Assembly (NCBI GenBank): GCA_947259375.1
Contig: CAMYLZ010000008.1
Span: 62,001 to 126,000, forward strand
Length of the DNA stretch: 64,000 nucleotides
Direction of reading: 5' to 3'
Origin: an uncultured Parvularculaceae bacterium
GTDB taxonomy: Bacteria > Pseudomonadota > Alphaproteobacteria > Caulobacterales > Parvularculaceae
This document shows positions 27,372-35,688 of the stretch, piece after piece. The notes below the pieces were generated by a model. That model was not told the DNA's origin. It was given only the letters and a program-made list of their open reading frames with translations, and did not search any database. Both the position numbers and the translations under genes were made by a program. How positions within the stretch are numbered: position 1 is the first letter of the stretch; each line of letters begins with the position of its first letter.

Positions 27372-29549
27372 CTATTCGATTTCGGGCGCCATTCCCGTAT
27401 GGCGGGCGAGAAACGCCCACATATCCGCATATTCCTCGATGATCTTGTCGGTTGGTTTGCCTGCCCCGTGGCCCGCACGGGTTTCGATTCGGATCAGATG
27501 CGGCGCATCGCCAATTTCCGCCGCCTGCAACGCGGCCGCATATTTGAAGCTGTGGCCCGGCACGACCCGGTCATCGGTGTCGGCCGTGGTTACGAGGATC
27601 GCCGGATAGTCCTCCCCATCGCGGATATTGTGATAGGGCGAATAGGCAAAAATATTGGCAAAATGCTCTTCTTCGTCCGGATTGCCGTAATCGTCCGTCC
27701 AAAACCGGCCGGCGGTGAATTTGTGAAAGCGCAACATGTCCATGACGCCAACCGCAGGAATTGCCGCGGCGAACAAATCTGGTCGCTGATTAACCACCGC
27801 GCCGACCAGAAGCCCGCCATTTGAGCCGCCGAAAATGGATAGCCGGTCCTCGCTCGTGACGCCTTCGTCGATCAGGTATTCACCTGCAGCGATAAAATCG
27901 TCGAAGACATTCTGCTTGTTCAACAACCGCCCGCCATCGTGCCACGCCTTGCCATATTCGCCGCCGCCGCGCAGATTCGCCACCGCGTAAACACCGCCCA
28001 TTTCCATCCACGCGAGGCGCGTGACTGAAAACGACGGCGTCAATGAAATGTTAAATCCGCCATAACCGTAAAGCAGTGTCGGCGCACTTTTGGACAGGTC
28101 AATATCTTTGCGGTGACTGATGAACATCGGGATCCGGGTTCCATCCTTGGACGGATAAAACACCTGACGCACCACATAATCATCTGGATCGAACGGCGCT
28201 TCCGGCTGCTTAAAAACTTGCTGTTCGCCGCTCGCAATGTCGAGCCTGTATTGCGTGTCGGGCTGGTTGAAGCTCTCGAAGCTGAAAAAGGTCTCATTAT
28301 CGTCCGGTTCGCCGCCAAAGCCGCTTGCAGTTCCAACACCTGGCAATGAAACCTCTCCCAGCTTTCCGCCATTGAGGCTGAACATCCGCACAGACGATTT
28401 CACGTCCTTCATGTAATTGACGAAAAGCCGGCCGCCCACGACATTCGCGCCGGCGACAACATCTTCGGTTTCCGGCACGATTTCAGTCCACACGGCCCCG
28501 TCCGGACCGACATTTGCCGGCGTCGCTACGATTTTGCCGTTGGGCGCATTCGCATCAGTGAAAAAGAAATGCCGACCATCCGCTGTCGCAATGTAGGAAT
28601 AGTCGTTTTCAAAACCCGTCACCAGCTCCACCGGCGCCGCCGCCGTATCGTCAAGATCGATCAGCACCACCTCATAACGGTCATCGGTCCCCACCCATAC
28701 CGTCACGACCAGCGTCGCGCCATCGCTCGACACTTTGGCCGAGAAGCCATGTTCGGGATGATCCGGTCGTGCATAGATTTGCCGGTCGGTCGCCTGCGCA
28801 TCGCCGATGTGATGAAAATAAACCGCCTGATCGTGGTTGAGGCTTTGGAACTCCGCGCCCTCTTCCGGCTCCGGATAGCGCGAATAGAAAAAGCCCGATC
28901 CGTCCTTCGCCCATGAAACGCCCGAGAACTTCACCCATTCGATACTATCGGAAAGCGCCTCGCCGGTGTCGGCATTCACCAGTTTGATCGTCCGCCAGTC
29001 CGAACCGCCATCCTGAACGAGATAAGCCACGAGAGAGCCGTCAGGGCTTGGCGCGAAGTCAGCGAGGGCTGTCGCGCCGTCTTCCGACCAGCCATTAGGA
29101 TCCAGCAACAGACGCGGCGCGCCGGCGCCGTCCTGCACATAGAGCACATACTGGTTTTGCAGCCCGTCATTGCGCCGGAAAAAGTAACGCTCGCCGCGCT
29201 TTGTCGGCAGCGTGAACTTTTCATAATCCCAAAGCGTTTTGAGCCGTTTCTCGATGCCTTCTCGGTAATTAAGCGATTTCAGATAGGAGAAGCTGACCTC
29301 GTTCTGCGCAGCAACCCATGCGGCGACATTTTCATCTTCGCGCACATCGGCCTCTAGCCAACGATATGGATCGGAAACCGTGACGCCGAAAAACTCGTCC
29401 GCTTGCTCCACGGTATCTGTATCAGGATAGGAAATTGTCATTTGCGCTCGATCAGCACTTTCATTCACATTGGATGGCGTGTCGTCGTCAGCACAGGATG
29501 AAACGAGAAAGGGTGCGACAAGACATAAAAACCCGTTACGAAAGATCAC
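27372..29549 (-). CDS. Prolyl oligopeptidase (S9A) family lipoprotein
   Basis: A 725-residue S9A serine peptidase. The first residues (MIFRNGFLCLVAPFLVSSCAD) form a lipoprotein signal with Cys19, so it should be anchored in the periplasm or outer membrane. An N-terminal propeller follows, beginning YRWLEADVREDENVAAWV. The catalytic domain has Ser576 in GGSNGGLL, Asp in TADTDDRVVPGHSF and His in RAGHGAG. These enzymes cleave short peptides after proline. The start is GTG with a strong AGGAGGGA site. The gene separates popZ from valS, which are adjacent in many relatives, and a terminator stands between it and popZ. Confidence 0.93.
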   Translation of the reverse strand: MIFRNGFLCLVAPFLVSSCADDDTPSNVNESADRAQMTISYPDTDTVEQADEFFGVTVSDPYRWLEADVREDENVAAWVAAQNEVSFSYLKSLNYREGIEKRLKTLWDYEKFTLPTKRGERYFFRRNDGLQNQYVLYVQDGAGAPRLLLDPNGWSEDGATALADFAPSPDGSLVAYLVQDGGSDWRTIKLVNADTGEALSDSIEWVKFSGVSWAKDGSGFFYSRYPEPEEGAEFQSLNHDQAVYFHHIGDAQATDRQIYARPDHPEHGFSAKVSSDGATLVVTVWVGTDDRYEVVLIDLDDTAAAPVELVTGFENDYSYIATADGRHFFFTDANAPNGKIVATPANVGPDGAVWTEIVPETEDVVAGANVVGGRLFVNYMKDVKSSVRMFSLNGGKLGEVSLPGVGTASGFGGEPDDNETFFSFESFNQPDTQYRLDIASGEQQVFKQPEAPFDPDDYVVRQVFYPSKDGTRIPMFISHRKDIDLSKSAPTLLYGYGGFNISLTPSFSVTRLAWMEMGGVYAVANLRGGGEYGKAWHDGGRLLNKQNVFDDFIAAGEYLIDEGVTSEDRLSIFGGSNGGLLVGAVVNQRPDLFAAAIPAVGVMDMLRFHKFTAGRFWTDDYGNPDEEEHFANIFAYSPYHNIRDGEDYPAILVTTADTDDRVVPGHSFKYAAALQAAEIGDAPHLIRIETRAGHGAGKPTDKIIEEYADMWAFLARHTGMAPEIE

Positions 29550-29634
29550 TGCATTCCCTCCTGGTGCTCTTTTTTTTTAAGAACGCACAACATAGGCGAA
29601 CGGTGATCGGGACGGCAATGAAAAGTCGCGGCAA

Positions 29635-29662
29635 CAAAAAAAGCCGGCCCAAAGGCCGGCTT
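29635..29662 (-). terminator. Rho-independent terminator after popZ
   Basis: On the minus strand, a 9-bp AAGCCGGCC / GGCCGGCTT stem (arms 29654-29662 and 29641-29649) with a 4-base loop, followed by a T run at 29640-29635. It lies 24 bases past the popZ stop and isolates the prolyl oligopeptidase and valS genes from upstream transcription. Confidence 0.88.
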
Positions 29663-29685
29663 CCACATAAAGTCATGCGATCGCG

Positions 29686-30192
29686 CTAGCGCCGTCGGCG
29701 CGCAACGCGCTGCACCTCGTTTTCAACCTTTTCCTCGACAATCGCCGGCAGGTTGGCGTCAAGCCATTCCTTGATCATAGGGCGCAGCATTTCGGTCACT
29801 ATGTCTTCAAGCGTGACGCCCGGCCCTTCGGACACCCGCACAGACTGAGACAGACTCTTGAATGCCTGCGTGGCGACTTCCGCCGCGGTCTGATCGAGAA
29901 TGTCATCATCCTCTGTCGCGGCGGCCGTGGTTGCTTCAGTAACGCTCATTTCTGTCTCTTCCATGACCAGTTCAGGTTCAGGAGCCGCCTCAGCAGGGGC
30001 CTTCGGTTGGGAATCGGTCGCGAATGGCGGCGCGGCAGTCGCCGTTCGAGGCTCCTGGGCCGCCGGTTCAACCGCGGCCACATCACTTCCTTCAGGCTCA
30101 GGCGAAGCAGCCTCCGTCTCATCGTCGGATATGATTCGCCTGATAGAAGCGAGGATTTCTTCCATACTTGGTTCAGGCTGGGCGTTTTCCAT
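29686..30192 (-). CDS. popZ: PopZ-type polar organising protein (DUF2497)
   Basis: A 168-residue protein. The N-terminal helix EPSMEEILASIRRIISDDE and the C-terminal region LEDIVTEMLRPMIKEWLDANLP plus AIVEEKVENEVQRVARRRR are the two conserved PopZ blocks. The middle (residues 25-110) is acidic and Pro/Ala-rich, as expected for its disordered spacer. PopZ forms a condensate at the cell pole, anchors parS-ParB and recruits cell-cycle kinases. It lies between tolC and valS as in many alphaproteobacteria. Its presence supports asymmetric, polar cell organisation in this organism. Confidence 0.93.
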   Translation of the reverse strand: MENAQPEPSMEEILASIRRIISDDETEAASPEPEGSDVAAVEPAAQEPRTATAAPPFATDSQPKAPAEAAPEPELVMEETEMSVTEATTAAATEDDDILDQTAAEVATQAFKSLSQSVRVSEGPGVTLEDIVTEMLRPMIKEWLDANLPAIVEEKVENEVQRVARRRR

Positions 30193-30305
30193 TGACCTAA
30201 TTCCCTTCAGGGGGCGAACATAGCTTTTCGGAGCGCGGAAATCACCGCCATCACTATGTTTTCAGGCGCTTCGCCTTGATTTTCAAGGCTTAGCTTACCT
30301 GAATC

Positions 30306-31622
30306 TCAACGCTCATAGAGGTCCAGAGCTTCATCGGCGAGCGCCGCGTCGATGCCAATCGCGTGAGGCGTCAGGACCCCGACCGCCGCCAGCAGTGAAA
30401 ACGCCGCCGTCTGTATGTCTCGGCGGGCGCTCACAAGCGACACTTCGGCGTTCAAAAGTTCCTGCTCCGCATTCAGAACGTCAAGGGTCGTGCGGGTGCC
30501 AACCAGCGCTTCTTGCCGAACCCCTTCCAGCGCCAGGCGATTGGCTTCAGCGGAAGCCTCAGCTGATGCAGCGACAGCGCGAGCAGTCACAAGGCGCTCC
30601 CATGCGGAGATTGTCTGGGCTTCGACCAGGCGCTCGGCCTCAGCGAGCTGGGCGCGATCGCTCCGATGCAAAGCCTTCGCCTCCCGAATTCGGGAATAGT
30701 TAGCGCCGCCCTGAAACAGCGGGATGCTGGCGCGCGCGCCGAACTTGAACTCCTCGCTCTGCTCAATGAAGGTGTTCGGCTCCTCGGCATATTGGTAACC
30801 CGCCGTCAGAGAGACTGAAGGCAGAATTGCGCCTCGCGCAATGGAGATTTGGCGGCGCGAAACCTCTGCGCGCTCACGCGCGCCAACAAGCGCAGGGGCG
30901 AATTTGAACCCTACGGTTTGTGCGGCTTCAAGGCTCTCAGGCAGCTCCGGCAGTGTTTCAACCGGCTCAAGACCTCCTGGCGTCTGGCCAACAAGTTGCG
31001 CGTAGGTAGCTCGCACCACCGCAAGCTCGCCTTGCGAAGATGAAAGGCGCGCACGCGCCTCAGAGAGTCGCGCATCAGCCTGAGCGACGTCCGTCCTGGT
31101 GATTTCACCGACTTCAAAACGTGCTGTCGCCATTTCTTTCTGGCGTATCAGAACGGTGACATTCTGCTTGTTCAGTTCGTACACCGCCATATTACGCTGA
31201 ACGTTGAAATAAGCGCTCGCAACATCACTCAACACTCGCTGTTCCGTCGCGACCAGTTGCGCCCCGCCGGCGCGAATGCGCGCACCCGCCTGTTTGATCG
31301 CATTAAAATTGCGAAACCCGGTGAATACCGGCTGCTCGGCGTTGAGCGCACCCGCCAGCGTATCGAGCTTGGCGTCGCGAGCGATGGCCGATGTCTGCGT
31401 ACTGTCCACACGATCATAAGAACCGCTGGCGGTTATCTGTGGGAGCGCGCCGGCCCAGGCTTGCGCCCTCGCCTCTCGCGTTGCTTGCAGGCGCGCGCGT
31501 TCCGCGCGAATGGTCGGATTGGTCTTATATGCTAGCGCCAAGGCATCCTTGAGCGTTTCGGCGCTCACAGGTGCGACCGTCACGAATTGAACGGCGGCGA
31601 TCAGGCCAACAATGACTCGCAC
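30306..31622 (-). CDS. tolC: TolC family outer-membrane efflux protein
   Basis: A 438-residue TolC protein with a signal peptide (residues 1-23 ending APVSA) and two repeats of the TolC hairpin: SAETLKDALALAYKTNPTI, then EQPVFTGFRNFNAIKQA, GEITRTDVAQADARLSEARA, and in the second half SIPLFQGGANYSRIREA with VGTRTTLDVLNAEQELLNAEVSLVSA. It forms the outer-membrane duct for type I secretion and RND pumps. The GTG at 31622 was chosen because AAGGGGG lies just upstream and the signal peptide begins there; a TTG at 31706 would add 28 residues without a ribosome binding site. Confidence 0.93.
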   Translation of the reverse strand: MRVIVGLIAAVQFVTVAPVSAETLKDALALAYKTNPTIRAERARLQATREARAQAWAGALPQITASGSYDRVDSTQTSAIARDAKLDTLAGALNAEQPVFTGFRNFNAIKQAGARIRAGGAQLVATEQRVLSDVASAYFNVQRNMAVYELNKQNVTVLIRQKEMATARFEVGEITRTDVAQADARLSEARARLSSSQGELAVVRATYAQLVGQTPGGLEPVETLPELPESLEAAQTVGFKFAPALVGARERAEVSRRQISIARGAILPSVSLTAGYQYAEEPNTFIEQSEEFKFGARASIPLFQGGANYSRIREAKALHRSDRAQLAEAERLVEAQTISAWERLVTARAVAASAEASAEANRLALEGVRQEALVGTRTTLDVLNAEQELLNAEVSLVSARRDIQTAAFSLLAAVGVLTPHAIGIDAALADEALDLYER

Positions 31623-31748
31623 AAAACCCCCTTGCGCAGGAACAAGCGTCTGCAACGATCGCGGCGCTACCGCCCACCGCCGCACAACGATTGGAGCGCT
31701 GGTCAAAAACTACAAGGCTATTCCACAGCTTGGAGGGTGAAAATCCTG

Positions 31749-32402
31749 TTAAAAAACGAACGCTTTTTCCGCTTCGAAGCCGGGCAATACGGCCTTTGCG
31801 GACGCGTCAAATTTCTTAGAGCAGGAAAAAACATCCCCGCTGCGCTCGAAAAGCACGCCGCTGGAAACGCCATTTTCTCGGAAAATCGCGGCCAGACGCC
31901 CGCCATCCTTCAATTGCGCCAACAACGCATCCGGGCGCTTTTCAATGACCGTATCGACGAAAATCAAGTCATATGGCCCCTGATCCGCCGCGCCGCCCGC
32001 CGGATTGCCGGTGATCACCGCGGCGTTATTGACCTCGATCTGGTTCAGACATTCCTGCGCCAAAGCGCCCAGCGTCTCATCGCTCTCGACCGCCACCACC
32101 ATATCGACGAGTTGCGCCAGTATCGCCGTCGAATAGCCCGAGCCGCAAACAACGTTGAGGGTCAGGTCTTTGGGCTGCGGGCCTGCAATGGCCGCAAGTT
32201 TGGCAAAATCGCGCGGCGTAACCAAGACGCGACCCGGCGCATAAGCCAGCTCCCGCTCTACATATGCCTGGCTGCGAAGCTCAACGGGGAGGAAAATCTC
32301 GCGGGGGGTGGCTTCCATCGCCGCCTGAATGCGCAGGTCAGTAACGTCGTTTGTACGAACTTGGCTATCAACCATGCGCCTGCGGGCTGTCGTGTAATCC
32401 AT
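31749..32402 (-). CDS. Protein-L-isoaspartate O-methyltransferase-like protein
   Basis: A 217-residue methyltransferase of the PIMT family: ARRRMVDSQVRTNDVTDLRIQAAM at the N-terminus, then REIFLPVELRSQAYVERELAY, the SAM-binding NVVCGSGYSTAILAQL, and YDLIFVDTVIEKRPDALLAQL. The canonical motif I (GTGSGYQ) is changed to VCGSGYS, and the C-terminal part is short, so isoaspartate repair activity is not certain. This divergent PIMT standing immediately before tolC is conserved in alphaproteobacteria. The intervening 126 bases to the tolC start carry no other gene I can see. Confidence 0.82.
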   Translation of the reverse strand: MDYTTARRRMVDSQVRTNDVTDLRIQAAMEATPREIFLPVELRSQAYVERELAYAPGRVLVTPRDFAKLAAIAGPQPKDLTLNVVCGSGYSTAILAQLVDMVVAVESDETLGALAQECLNQIEVNNAAVITGNPAGGAADQGPYDLIFVDTVIEKRPDALLAQLKDGGRLAAIFRENGVSSGVLFERSGDVFSCSKKFDASAKAVLPGFEAEKAFVF

Positions 32403-32572
32403 CGGGGGTCTCTCAAAATCCGCTCATTGACTGTGCGGCATACAACCGAGCGTGCTCCGGCGCAACGCGCCAAATCGACAACGAAAAAACTCCTTTGACC
32501 GATTGGAATCGCCGCGCTATGAGAACCGCCCGCTCCTGAGCAATCCCAGACTATTGAGGGTGTTCAATTTCC

Positions 32573-32646
32573 GGCCACGTGGCGGAGTGGTGACGCAGCG
32601 GCCTGCAAAGCCGTGTACGCCGGTTCGATTCCGGCCGTGGCCTCCA
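32573..32646 (+). tRNA. tRNA-Cys (anticodon GCA)
   Basis: A 74-base cloverleaf beginning GGCCACG and ending CGTGGCC-T-CCA with CCA encoded. The anticodon stem encloses CTGCAAA with anticodon GCA, and the T arm is GCCGGTTCGATTCCGGC. The discriminator is T73, the identity element of tRNA-Cys. Confidence 0.96.
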
Positions 32647-32919
32647 TCTTTTTACCGTTTTTCCGAGCTATTTTGCCCGAATAACGCCCCTAAAACACCT
32701 GACGGGGTGGGGTTTTTTCATTAAAATTTCAATTGCGCATGGTTTTGTTAGCTTGGCCCGAATGAGGTGGAATCGCCATTCGCCGCATTCCGGCAACCGC
32801 TTGCCGCGTTGCGGCTTGCGCAATGGGACCGCAAGAGACAAGACATATCAAGAACCAATAATAACGACCGGACGTAAAAGCCTTTGTTGGTTTCGCCGGA
32901 AAAGAAAAGGAGTGATCGG

Positions 32920-34479
32920 ATGCGATTCGGGGGCGTAGCGCTCATCGCTTTAATGACGGCGTCATGCGCGAGCGTGAATCAGGAATTGCTCGACGCGCAG
33001 CTACCGGACACGCCAGAAACGTGGACGGCGGCGGAGAATGCAGGCGCCGCGCCGACAGGCGACTGGGTGGCGGCATTCAACGATTCTACCTTGCGATCCC
33101 TGATCAGCGAGGCGATCCAGCACAACAATGATTATCTCGCGGCCGCAGCCAATCTCGATCGGGCCAGAGCGTCTTCGCGCATCACCCGCGCCGACCTGCT
33201 CCCGTCCTTGAACGTTTCGGGAAACACCAGCCGCAACGCCATCGTCACGGACCCTACCTCCGCCGCGCAAGCGGGCGGCGGCGCAGTCGACTTAAGCGAC
33301 CTGCGCGCCCAGGACATTGAAGACATGTTCGGCGTTGACACGGATGGCGACGGCAGGCTTGACGGCGTCGACGTCAATCAGGACGGCATCCTCGAAGACC
33401 TTCCGAACCGGCGCCTTTATATCAACAACTTCTCCATCGGCGCGCAGATCCGCTGGGAGCTCGATGTCTGGGGCCGGCTTACCGACGAAACGCGCGCCGC
33501 CTACAAGGACGCTTCGGCCGCATTCGCCGACCTCGAAGCCGCACGCCTTTCCATCGCAGCTCGGGTTGCCCAAGCATGGTTTGCACTGATCGAAGCGCGC
33601 CAGCAACGCGAACTCGCTGAGCGGGACACGCTGGCGCGCGAACGCAATCTTCGGGTGACCGAACGCCGGTATGATCGGGGCGTTTCCTCGAGCCTCGATG
33701 TCCGTCTATCGCGCTCCGCGCTTGGATCAAGCCAGGCTAATCTGGCGCTGCGTCAGCGCCTTGAGTATGAGGCTTCGCGCCGGCTTGAAGTCCTGCTTGG
33801 CCGTTATCCCGCCGCGGAACTCGAAGCCGCCGCCGCCCTGCCGAATCTGCCGACGCTCGAGGGCGCCGGCGCGCCCGGCGACCTGCTAGCCCGGCGCCCG
33901 GACCTGATCGCCGCGGAATCGCGAATGGAAGCAGCCGGATTGCGCGCACGCGCGGCCCGCAAACAACTCCTGCCGCAATTCACGCTAACTTCTCAGATCA
34001 ACACCTCCGGACCCGAACTCGCCGACCTGATCGACCCGGAACGCCTTGCCGGCAATATCGCCGGGGGGATCTTTCAGCCGCTGTTCCAGGGCGGGCGCCT
34101 GATCGCCAATTCGAAGCGGGCGCGCGCGGCAGCCGAGGCGTCTCTCTATAATTATGCGCAGACGGTCCTGACCGCATATGAAGAAGCGGAAAACACGCTC
34201 GCGGCCGAAGCCCTTCTGGCGGTGCGCGAAGACGCGCTGCGGCTCGCCTATGAGGAAGCCGCCGCGGCCGAAGAACTAACGGAGCGCCGGTATTCCAGCG
34301 GCGCAGCCACTATATTCAACCTGCTGGACGCCCAGACTCGAAGGATCTCGGCGGAAAGCCAGTACATACAAGCGCAACAGCAGCGCGTATCGAACCGGGT
34401 GCAACTTTACCTGGCGATCGGCGGCGATTTTCTGACGCAAGAAAAACTCGCGATGCTGGCGTTGGAGACGGGAGAGTAA
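32920..34479 (+). CDS. RND efflux outer-membrane lipoprotein (NodT family) with calcium-loop insertion
   Basis: A 519-residue outer-membrane factor. The lipobox ALMTASC gives Cys16. TolC-type repeats follow: NNDYLAAAANLDRARASSRI, RYDRGVSSSLDVRLSRSALGSSQA, ARRPDLIAAESRMEAAGLRARAARKQLLPQF, and a second-half FQPLFQGGRLIANSK. Between the first hairpin strands (about residues 138-165) there is an inserted segment with DTDGDGRLDG and DVNQDGILED, the Asp-rich calcium-binding loop type seen in dockerins and thrombospondin type 3 repeats. The start was set at 32920, behind AAAGGAG and at the signal peptide. It is the first gene of a three-gene efflux operon. Confidence 0.92.
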   Translation: MRFGGVALIALMTASCASVNQELLDAQLPDTPETWTAAENAGAAPTGDWVAAFNDSTLRSLISEAIQHNNDYLAAAANLDRARASSRITRADLLPSLNVSGNTSRNAIVTDPTSAAQAGGGAVDLSDLRAQDIEDMFGVDTDGDGRLDGVDVNQDGILEDLPNRRLYINNFSIGAQIRWELDVWGRLTDETRAAYKDASAAFADLEAARLSIAARVAQAWFALIEARQQRELAERDTLARERNLRVTERRYDRGVSSSLDVRLSRSALGSSQANLALRQRLEYEASRRLEVLLGRYPAAELEAAAALPNLPTLEGAGAPGDLLARRPDLIAAESRMEAAGLRARAARKQLLPQFTLTSQINTSGPELADLIDPERLAGNIAGGIFQPLFQGGRLIANSKRARAAAEASLYNYAQTVLTAYEEAENTLAAEALLAVREDALRLAYEEAAAAEELTERRYSSGAATIFNLLDAQTRRISAESQYIQAQQQRVSNRVQLYLAIGGDFLTQEKLAMLALETGE

Positions 34480-34488
34480 GAAGCACCC

Positions 34489-35688
34489 ATGTTTAGAAAG
34501 ATCTTCACCCTTGTCGGCACGCTCGGCATCTTTGTTATCGGAATTGGCCTGATCATCGTGATGGGCCAGATGCGCCCTGAAATTGAACCGAAAGAACCGG
34601 AGGTCACGCCGCCGACAGTATTCTTTACTGTCGCGCGGGAAGACGCCGTGACACTAGATGTTACGGCACAAGGCGAGGTCCGCCCGCGCACGGATATTTC
34701 CTTGACCGCACAAGTTTCCGGACAGATCGTTTCCACGTCAGACAGATTCGTCAATGGCGGCGCGTTCGAACAAGGCGACACGCTGATCCAGATTGAAGAC
34801 GCGCCCTATCGGGCGTCGGCTGCGGCGGCGCGCTCACGCCTGACGCAAGAAGAGGCCGAAGCTGCGCTTGCGCGCAAGGATTTCGAAGACCTCGGCCTCG
34901 GCGAAGAACCGACGGAACTGACCTTGCGCATCCCTCAACTCGCACAGGCCCGCGCGGAATATGAAGCAGCGCGGCTCAACCTGGAACGCACGACCATTCG
35001 CGCACCATTCAAAGGGCGTGTGCGCGAACGCATTGTCGGCGTCGGTCAATATGTATCGCCGGGCATGCAACTGGGCCGGATTTTCTCGACGGACGTTGCC
35101 GAAATAAGGCTGGCGCTGACGGACAATGACCTTGCCAAGCTTGGCCTGCCGATTGCTTTTAACGCATCATCAGAAGACCCCGGGCCGCACGTCACGATTT
35201 CAGCCTTTATCGCCGGACGCCAGCATCAGTGGACCGGCCAGATCGCACGCACCGACGGCGCCATCGACCCGACAACCCGTCAGGTTTTCGCCATCGCGGT
35301 TGTCGACGATCCATACGGCGCTGGCGCAGATGACGGCACGCCGCTCGCCATGGGACTGTTTGTCAGCGCGACAATCGAAGGCCGGCCATATGAGAACGCA
35401 ATCGTTCTTCCGCGCACAGCGCTATACGGCCGCGACACGGTTTATATCATTGCAGATGACAACACGCTGGTGCAACGCTCGGTAAACGTCGTTTCTGCGG
35501 AGAAAGACACGATTACAATTGCATCGGGCGTCGAACCGGGTGAGCGCGTCGTCACCTCGCCATTGCGCGGCGCAAGCGAAGGCGATGAAGTCACGCCGGC
35601 CGATCCCGCCGCAATCAACCAGGCCGATGAGCGCAGCATCGCCAACAATGCCGCTGCTGAAACGACAACTACTGGAGAAAGCCGATGA
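34489..35688 (+). CDS. RND efflux periplasmic adaptor subunit (MFP/HlyD family)
   Basis: A 399-residue adaptor with an N-terminal membrane anchor (residues 7-25, GTLGIFVIGIGLIIVMGQ), a barrel-sandwich domain (GEVRPRTDISLTAQVSGQIVS, NGGAFEQGDTLIQIEDAPYR), a coiled-coil hairpin with many Glu/Arg, and RTTIRAPFKGRVRERIVGVGQYV returning to the lipoyl half. A beta-barrel and a membrane-proximal domain follow (LPRTALYGRDTVYIIADDNTLVQR). It links the inner-membrane pump encoded next to the outer-membrane factor encoded before it. The end overlaps the pump gene by 4 bp (ATGA). The C-terminus is a Thr/Ala-rich tail. Confidence 0.93.
   Translation: MFRKIFTLVGTLGIFVIGIGLIIVMGQMRPEIEPKEPEVTPPTVFFTVAREDAVTLDVTAQGEVRPRTDISLTAQVSGQIVSTSDRFVNGGAFEQGDTLIQIEDAPYRASAAAARSRLTQEEAEAALARKDFEDLGLGEEPTELTLRIPQLAQARAEYEAARLNLERTTIRAPFKGRVRERIVGVGQYVSPGMQLGRIFSTDVAEIRLALTDNDLAKLGLPIAFNASSEDPGPHVTISAFIAGRQHQWTGQIARTDGAIDPTTRQVFAIAVVDDPYGAGADDGTPLAMGLFVSATIEGRPYENAIVLPRTALYGRDTVYIIADDNTLVQRSVNVVSAEKDTITIASGVEPGERVVTSPLRGASEGDEVTPADPAAINQADERSIANNAAAETTTTGESR

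Noticed and set aside
31587-32498. 303-residue plus-strand open frame
   Set aside because: Shadow of the pcm-like and tolC genes.
32687-32725. Possible terminator after tRNA-Cys
   Set aside because: A T run is present but the stem before it (CCCC/GGGG) is too short and badly paired.
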